From Enoplolaimus lenunculus (lineage: Eukaryota; Nematoda; Enoplea; Enoplida; Thoracostomopsidae), in assembly GCA_030248215.1 (NCBI GenBank), contig JASANG010001490.1:62001-126000 (forward strand): DNA of 64,000 nucleotides. The letters run 5' to 3'. Positions 60,601 to 64,000 of the stretch are shown piece by piece. Within the stretch, counting starts at the first letter, position 1. Each line of letters opens with the position of its first letter. The position numbers and the translations under genes are program-made. The notes under the pieces were generated by a model that was not told where the DNA came from, did not search any database, and saw only the letters and a program-made list of their open reading frames with translations.

Positions 60601-62308
60601 TATAACTATCCAATATTCTCTCCATTCCTTTTAGGACAAATGAAGATAAACTGATCTAAAAGAATTTGCATTTGAATAGTCTTCTTTTCCTGGGTTTGGT
60701 ATAAAAACAATATACACTGCATCTCCTCCATGTAAGAGGAATATACCCAGCTTTAACAACAGATACAAGCGTCAAATAAAAAATCCGCCGAGACCACGTT
60801 ACGATATTCTTGTATGCCTAGACTACATATGCAACATACTCTCTGAAGTACATCATTTAACACTTCGTTGTCGAGATCGACACCTTCTGAAAGTATCACA
60901 GAATATTAAACGGAAGTTTTTCCAAGACACAGCAGGGCGGCGAGATACCCGAAAAAAATAAGGGAAAATACAAAACGAAGGGAAATCCAGTTTCACTTGT
61001 CCCATGTTTCAGGGACAAAGTATCAATGGGTTCAAGGTCACCTTCATGAATATTTTAGTGAACATCGCTCAGAACAGGAATTACTATAATCTCGTCGGTA
61101 ATTGAAGAAAACCAACGACGTTCACTGATGAAGTGATGTTACTTTCTTATTGAATACTGCAATCTTATCGCAATAACAGATAACCGGTTCCAGGAAAAAT
61201 CCATATCGGCTTTTAGGACTACCTCCTGTATTAAAGTTGCCGGAAGAGTATTTATCGGCAAAAACTATGCCGTAACTCTGTAACGCACTATTTTTTGCAA
61301 CTTAATGATATACACTCAAAATGGTTGTTATTTATTACTATTTACATGATACACACTATTAGTGATTAGAGTTGCATCTGGATCCGGATATTTCAGATAG
61401 TCCGGTTTTCACAACAAAAGACTTCTGGATCCGGCTGATGAAAATAATACCCAGACTAAAATGATTTATTTCAAAAATGTACGTAAGTATCCAAGCGGTC
61501 ACTTTCGAAATTTAAATTTTCTACTTGAACAGCTGCAAAAGCAGGCCACAGAGCGGGGATTGTACCAGCGGCCTTAGGATTCCGAGGCAAGCGCTCTACC
61601 ACTGCTCCATGTAGCCCGCCCCTCCAACCACCTTTTCGTCGACATGTCACACATGCTTACATGCCCCAATTTTAAACAAGGTCGTCCCTTGATAGTCCAT
61701 CCTATTTTCGACTGGATACCATATCCAAAACGTGGCAATTTGCCATTGCGTCCACGGAGTAGCGCCCATACCAGTGTAGGTAGGAACCGGGACTTCACAC
61801 CTTTTAACTAAGCAGCTGAAAAAGCAGTCCTGCAAAGTAGGGATTTAACCAGCGGGCTTAGGTTTCCGAGAGAAGCACTATGCCACTGCGCCTGCAGTTC
61901 GTCCACCCAACTATATACCTTACATGTCAAAAACATTTTGGTTCAAAACGTAAAGTCCAAGACCAAACAAACTTCGCCCCATTCAGGTTCGCAGTGCACT
62001 TACACGCAAAGCAATCGGTTAACCAACCATGCCACTATATGTAGCAGCAATATAAACGCGGAACAACCAAGATACATGTAGTAAAAAATGTTGAGGTTCT
62101 TATAAATCACAAAAACGAAAAAATTCAGCAGCTGAGAGTGAGACGGTGCGGCTCACAGGTAGCGCGCTAAAATGCGAATTTGCGCACCTTCTAAAAACGC
62201 TGCTCATTTTTAGCAGCAAGCAATCAGAATTAAAAAACCATCGTACCCCAGCTAAACAACTTATCACGTACCTGGATTAGAGACTTTATGTGTGATGGAA
62301 TCTGTCAT
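51660..62308 (-). CDS. VPS52: VPS52, GARP/EARP tethering complex subunit
   Basis: Eighteen exons on the minus strand: 62308-62272, 60886-60840, 60361-60286, 59826-59759, 59586-59473, 59117-59056, 58542-58392, 58254-58154, 57590-57458, 57230-57021, 56633-56472, 56258-56140, 55312-55192, 54932-54831, 54037-53936, 53264-53084, 52871-52753 and 51806-51660. Phases close to 683 aa (human 723). VPS52 holds the GARP and EARP complexes together and tethers endosome-derived vesicles at the trans-Golgi network. Diagnostic parts: NVDLRQYSKEIE, IAQLHCQIKECDDIL coiled coil, KIREFLLQKIYQFRKP with TNYQIPQ, DTRPHYIVRRYAEFSAALVS, QLVFLINNYDMML, and the C-terminal HKELINIHQLMVEVKKYKP. The 37-bp first exon (MTDSITHKVSNP) is assigned from an ATG, a GTACGT donor and matching phase, so it is the least certain piece. 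Several introns hold MITEs. Confidence 0.94.
52103..52552. mobile_element. Palindromic MITE with AGTGGCTGGGTTTC ends, in a VPS52 intron
   Basis: Left AGTGGCTGGGTTTCAGAAAC and right AGAAACCCAGCCACT are inverted. The arms are made of ACTTAAGTA words. A second, inner pair of ends (ATGGCTGACATT near 52289 and GAAACCTAGCCAGTG near 52413) suggests a copy inside a copy. A half-copy lies near 42998-43030. Confidence 0.8.
53506..53906. mobile_element. Tc1/mariner-like MITE with TA flanks, CG-rich inside
   Basis: Ends CAGTCACAGACAGAATTAAG and CTTAATTCTATCCGTGACTG are inverted, with TA on each outer side. The interior is a run of degenerate ACCGCG / CGCGGTT words in both directions, far richer in CpG than the surrounding intron. 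It lies in the VPS52 intron with its edge about 30 bp from the donor of exon 54037-53936. Confidence 0.85.
54298..54770. mobile_element. CAGGGTGCRACCGG family fragment in a VPS52 intron
   Basis: The left end is CAGGGTGCGACCGGATCGC and the interior has ACCGGAACCGGAT words; the right side carries inverted CCGGATACCGGAACCGGAT and ends near AGGGCGCAGCCGC. The right terminus is altered, so the limit is approximate. Confidence 0.55.
55412..56056. mobile_element. Large inverted-repeat element enclosing a minisatellite, in a VPS52 intron
   Basis: The arms of about 100 bp are inverted: GGTCTATAACA, GGTGTCACCGCCTTCCT and CTCGTGATAGCCC on the left return as AGGAAGGCGGTGACACC, TGTTATAGACC and GGGCTATCACGAG on the right. 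Between the arms is a 25-bp tandem repeat. No coding frame is present. Confidence 0.8.
55635..55795. repeat. 25-bp minisatellite, about six units
   Basis: Units follow TTAACTCAGGATAAACAAT plus TTCACG, with substitutions and small length changes between units. It lies inside the inverted-repeat element at 55412-56056. Confidence 0.85.
59145..59330. mobile_element. One-sided CAGGGTGCAACCG MITE fragment
   Basis: The left end CAGGGTGCAACCGAAATT is followed by TACCGGAACC words. No right end is found before the next VPS52 exon. It begins 28 bp from the exon at 59117-59056, close to the splice acceptor. Confidence 0.5.
61550..61620 (-). repeat. tRNA-derived SINE head, copy 1
   Basis: The minus strand reads ATGGAGCAGTGGTAGAGCGC (A-box) and later GGTACAATCCCC (B-box) with a loop CTCGGAA. 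The acceptor stem does not close, so this is a SINE rather than a tRNA gene. It lies in VPS52 intron 1. Confidence 0.6.
61835..61905 (-). repeat. tRNA-derived SINE head, copy 2
   Basis: The minus strand reads GCGCAGTGGCATAGTGCTTC and GGTTAAATCCCT with the same CTCGGAA loop as copy 1. The flanking CAGCTGAAAAAGCAG resembles the flank of copy 1, so both belong to one family, spaced about 275-285 bp apart. A third tRNA-like stretch follows at about 61985-62045. Confidence 0.55.
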
Positions 62309-62576
62309 CTGCAGGAATACCGTAGTAAAAATCTCTTAAAGTGGATGTAGATTTCTGTGTATATACAATGATCAGTACACAGTAATAAGTGGGCTATAAT
62401 GTTTGCAACAATTTTTACATATTTGTACTCAGCTCAACCTCAGAATTTCAAAAATGTATACCTAGCAAATTTGTAATATTCCGTGAAATATTTTTTGTAA
62501 TTTTTACTCATGAAGTTAGTTGACGAGTAGAGATACAGTCGTGTTTAGCAGCATTGCCTCAACTATGTCCCAGATC

Positions 62577-62950
62577 CGTATTTTCAAATGTGTAGCACCT
62601 ATCGAGGTTCAAAATTCAGCACATTTATCGCATATCCTGCTCTACTAAAGTATCAATTTTGAGTTCAGCAACTGTAATAGTTAGTGAGTTTGAAAACCTA
62701 TTGCCAGGGTGCAACAGGAATTACAATTTACCGAAACCGGAAACAGAAAACCAAAAATACATGCTACAAAAAATTCATTTTTATTCTTTTTTGCAACATT
62801 GGTCAAATGGTCAAATAGCCTTAGTTGGAGATAGGTATTCATTTACGGAAGTGAAATCTGTCTTCCATGATTTATTTTCGGCGATTATCAAGGTTATTTA
62901 CCGGAACCGGAAGGTGAAAAGCCCACATTTGAGAATTTGTTCTAGATGTA
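62577..62950. mobile_element. CCCGTATTCTCAAATG element interrupted by a CAGGGTGCAAC fragment
   Basis: GTATTTTCAAATGTGTAGCACCTATC and GTTAGTGAGTTTGAAAACCTATTGC belong to the family seen at 22067-22987. At 62705 CAGGGTGCAACAGG starts, with TTTACCGGAACCGG further on. The interrupted right end of the host does not reappear clearly. Confidence 0.5.
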
Positions 62951-63464
62951 AAATATCTCCAAGTAGCTACGTAAATAAACTAACATCCATTTACTGGTTA
63001 GGGATCATATTACTATGTCGATATTTCTTTTTATCTCAAGACACACCACAGTAGCGGCTGATACTGGCACGTATTTAAAAATTTATAACCGACAACGCAT
63101 TTATGGCCATATTTAGACATTTTACCGCTAAATTGCCATAGATTTTCTAGTCTGTTTTATTTGTGTAAGAAAATTGTTCCCCAGAAACTGGATTTTTACA
63201 CTGCGACACAAGGTTTTGGTTTAATCTTATGCTTTTACACCACTTATCGTTTAATTCAAATATATTTTTGCACTTAGTTTGAAGCATTGAGAGATACTTA
63301 GCTAGTGCCGAAGTGAAAAAGAAAAAGTTTACAGAATTTAAACTAACAGTAAAACTATGTATATACTATTTAGCAGATCTTGATCAAACTTGAAACACGG
63401 AAAGATCGGAAAGCTGGTAAAGTAACAAATATAACTGAAATGATCAGAATCAAATAGGAAGCCT

Positions 63465-63640
63465 TTGTAAGCATGTGAGACATGCTTGTCCGTTATGTGC
63501 ACATGCAATATAGCGCACTGCACTGCATGTATGCTAGCTGGCAGCATACGGTCGACATATAGAGTCGACGAAAAATGCAATTGGAGCGGCGGACTGCGTG
63601 GCGCTGCGGTAGAGTTCAATCACCTCTCGGGAGGCCCGCT
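63465..63640 (+). repeat. Dispersed repeat with tRNA-like head, copy 2
   Basis: TGTGAGACATGCTTGTCCGTTATGTG and GGCGGACTGCGTGGCGCTGCGG match the copy at 31290-31450 in order and orientation. The last part resembles a tRNA D-arm with GAGTTCAATC after it, which could be a B-box. Confidence 0.5.
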
Positions 63641-63842
63641 TTTCTAGCTGTTTAGTAAAAAGGTCTGATGTCCTGATTCCTTCCCAGACTGAGAGCCTTC
63701 TGTGCAAGGTGATATTAATTTAGTATTTCATCAGGGAAACAAGTTTTCGAACCGACTTATGAAGATGCACGCAGCAGTCACCGTGATATAATATATTAAC
63801 GCAAGACGCGGACAGTGCAATTTCACCACTTTCATTGGCGTA

Positions 63843-63984
63843 ATGGATCCTGAAGATATTTGTCGCGATCCATCTTTTGCCGCAGTTTGTTCGTTTTTCA
63901 ATAAGTTTGGATCAATTCTTGGCCTCAAACAGCTCTCATTTGCGTCTTTGGAAACTCTATTCCTAGCTGCTGAACCATCTAAAG
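63843..63984 (+). CDS. RSF1: RSF1-like chromatin remodelling subunit, first exon only
   Basis: An ATG at 63843 opens MDPEDICRDPSFAAVCSFFN, followed by KFGSILGLKQLSFASLETLF. This lines up with the start of RSF1 (NFAVVCSFLERYGPLLDLPELPF), the WHIM/DDT-type N-terminus of the histone-binding partner of SNF2H in the RSF complex. The exon ends at AAAG|GTACAC (63984) and the window stops 16 bp later, so the rest lies outside. It is transcribed away from VPS52, with about 1.5 kb between the two start codons. CECR2 and BAZ proteins have related N-termini, but the match is weaker. Confidence 0.75.
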
Positions 63985-64000
63985 GTACACGAAAATATGT

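Overview
This is eukaryotic, animal DNA: about 64% A+T, spliced genes with introns of roughly 100 to 900 bp, GT-AG junctions, and many short inverted-repeat transposons (MITEs). The encoded proteins are ordinary metazoan orthologues, several very close to chordate versions. For example, my spliced PSMD12 model is 456 aa, the same length as I remember for the human protein. Gene density, intron size and Asn-rich homopolymers fit a compact invertebrate genome. An ascidian tunicate is my best guess, but that is inference. I saw no retrovirus-like, LTR or Polinton element. Layout, left to right: (1) 1055-7988 (+): an NK2-class homeobox gene in five phase-compatible exons, predicting an unusually large protein of about 1247 aa. 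(2) 7989-11791: a convergent intergenic stretch packed with nested MITEs and one G-free A/C tract. (3) 11792-22735 (-): XPC, the nucleotide-excision-repair damage sensor, resolved into 15 exons (867 aa). (4) 25031-30898 (-): an RNF25-like RWD plus RING E3 ligase, 6 exons (906 aa), with a very long Arg/Gly/Asn-rich tail encoded in one exon. (5) 30899-38399: 7.5 kb of intergenic and repeat DNA, ending in the 3' end of a LINE that abuts the next gene. (6) 38400-42826 (-): PSMD12/Rpn5, 11 exons. (7) 44932-46750 (+): a small peroxisomal SCP2 protein whose first exon lies in a perfect 286-bp tandem duplication. (8) 47908-49239 (-): an intronless TRMT10C-like mitochondrial tRNA methyltransferase. (9) 51660-62308 (-): VPS52, 18 exons (683 aa). 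(10) 63843 to the window edge (+): the first exon of an RSF1-like chromatin remodelling subunit. I wrote the exon chains by finding homologous segments, placing GT/AG borders, and requiring the reading frame to carry across every junction. The sum of exon lengths and phases closes exactly for XPC, RNF25, PSMD12, SCP2 and VPS52, which makes these models strong. The genes are unrelated housekeeping genes (DNA repair, ubiquitin, proteasome, peroxisome, mitochondrial tRNA, retrograde transport) plus one developmental regulator. I see no evidence of a functional cluster. The most distinctive non-genic signal is the MITE community: at least eight families, several nested in one another. Two of these families carry short blocks of TTAGGC, the repeat known from nematode telomeres.
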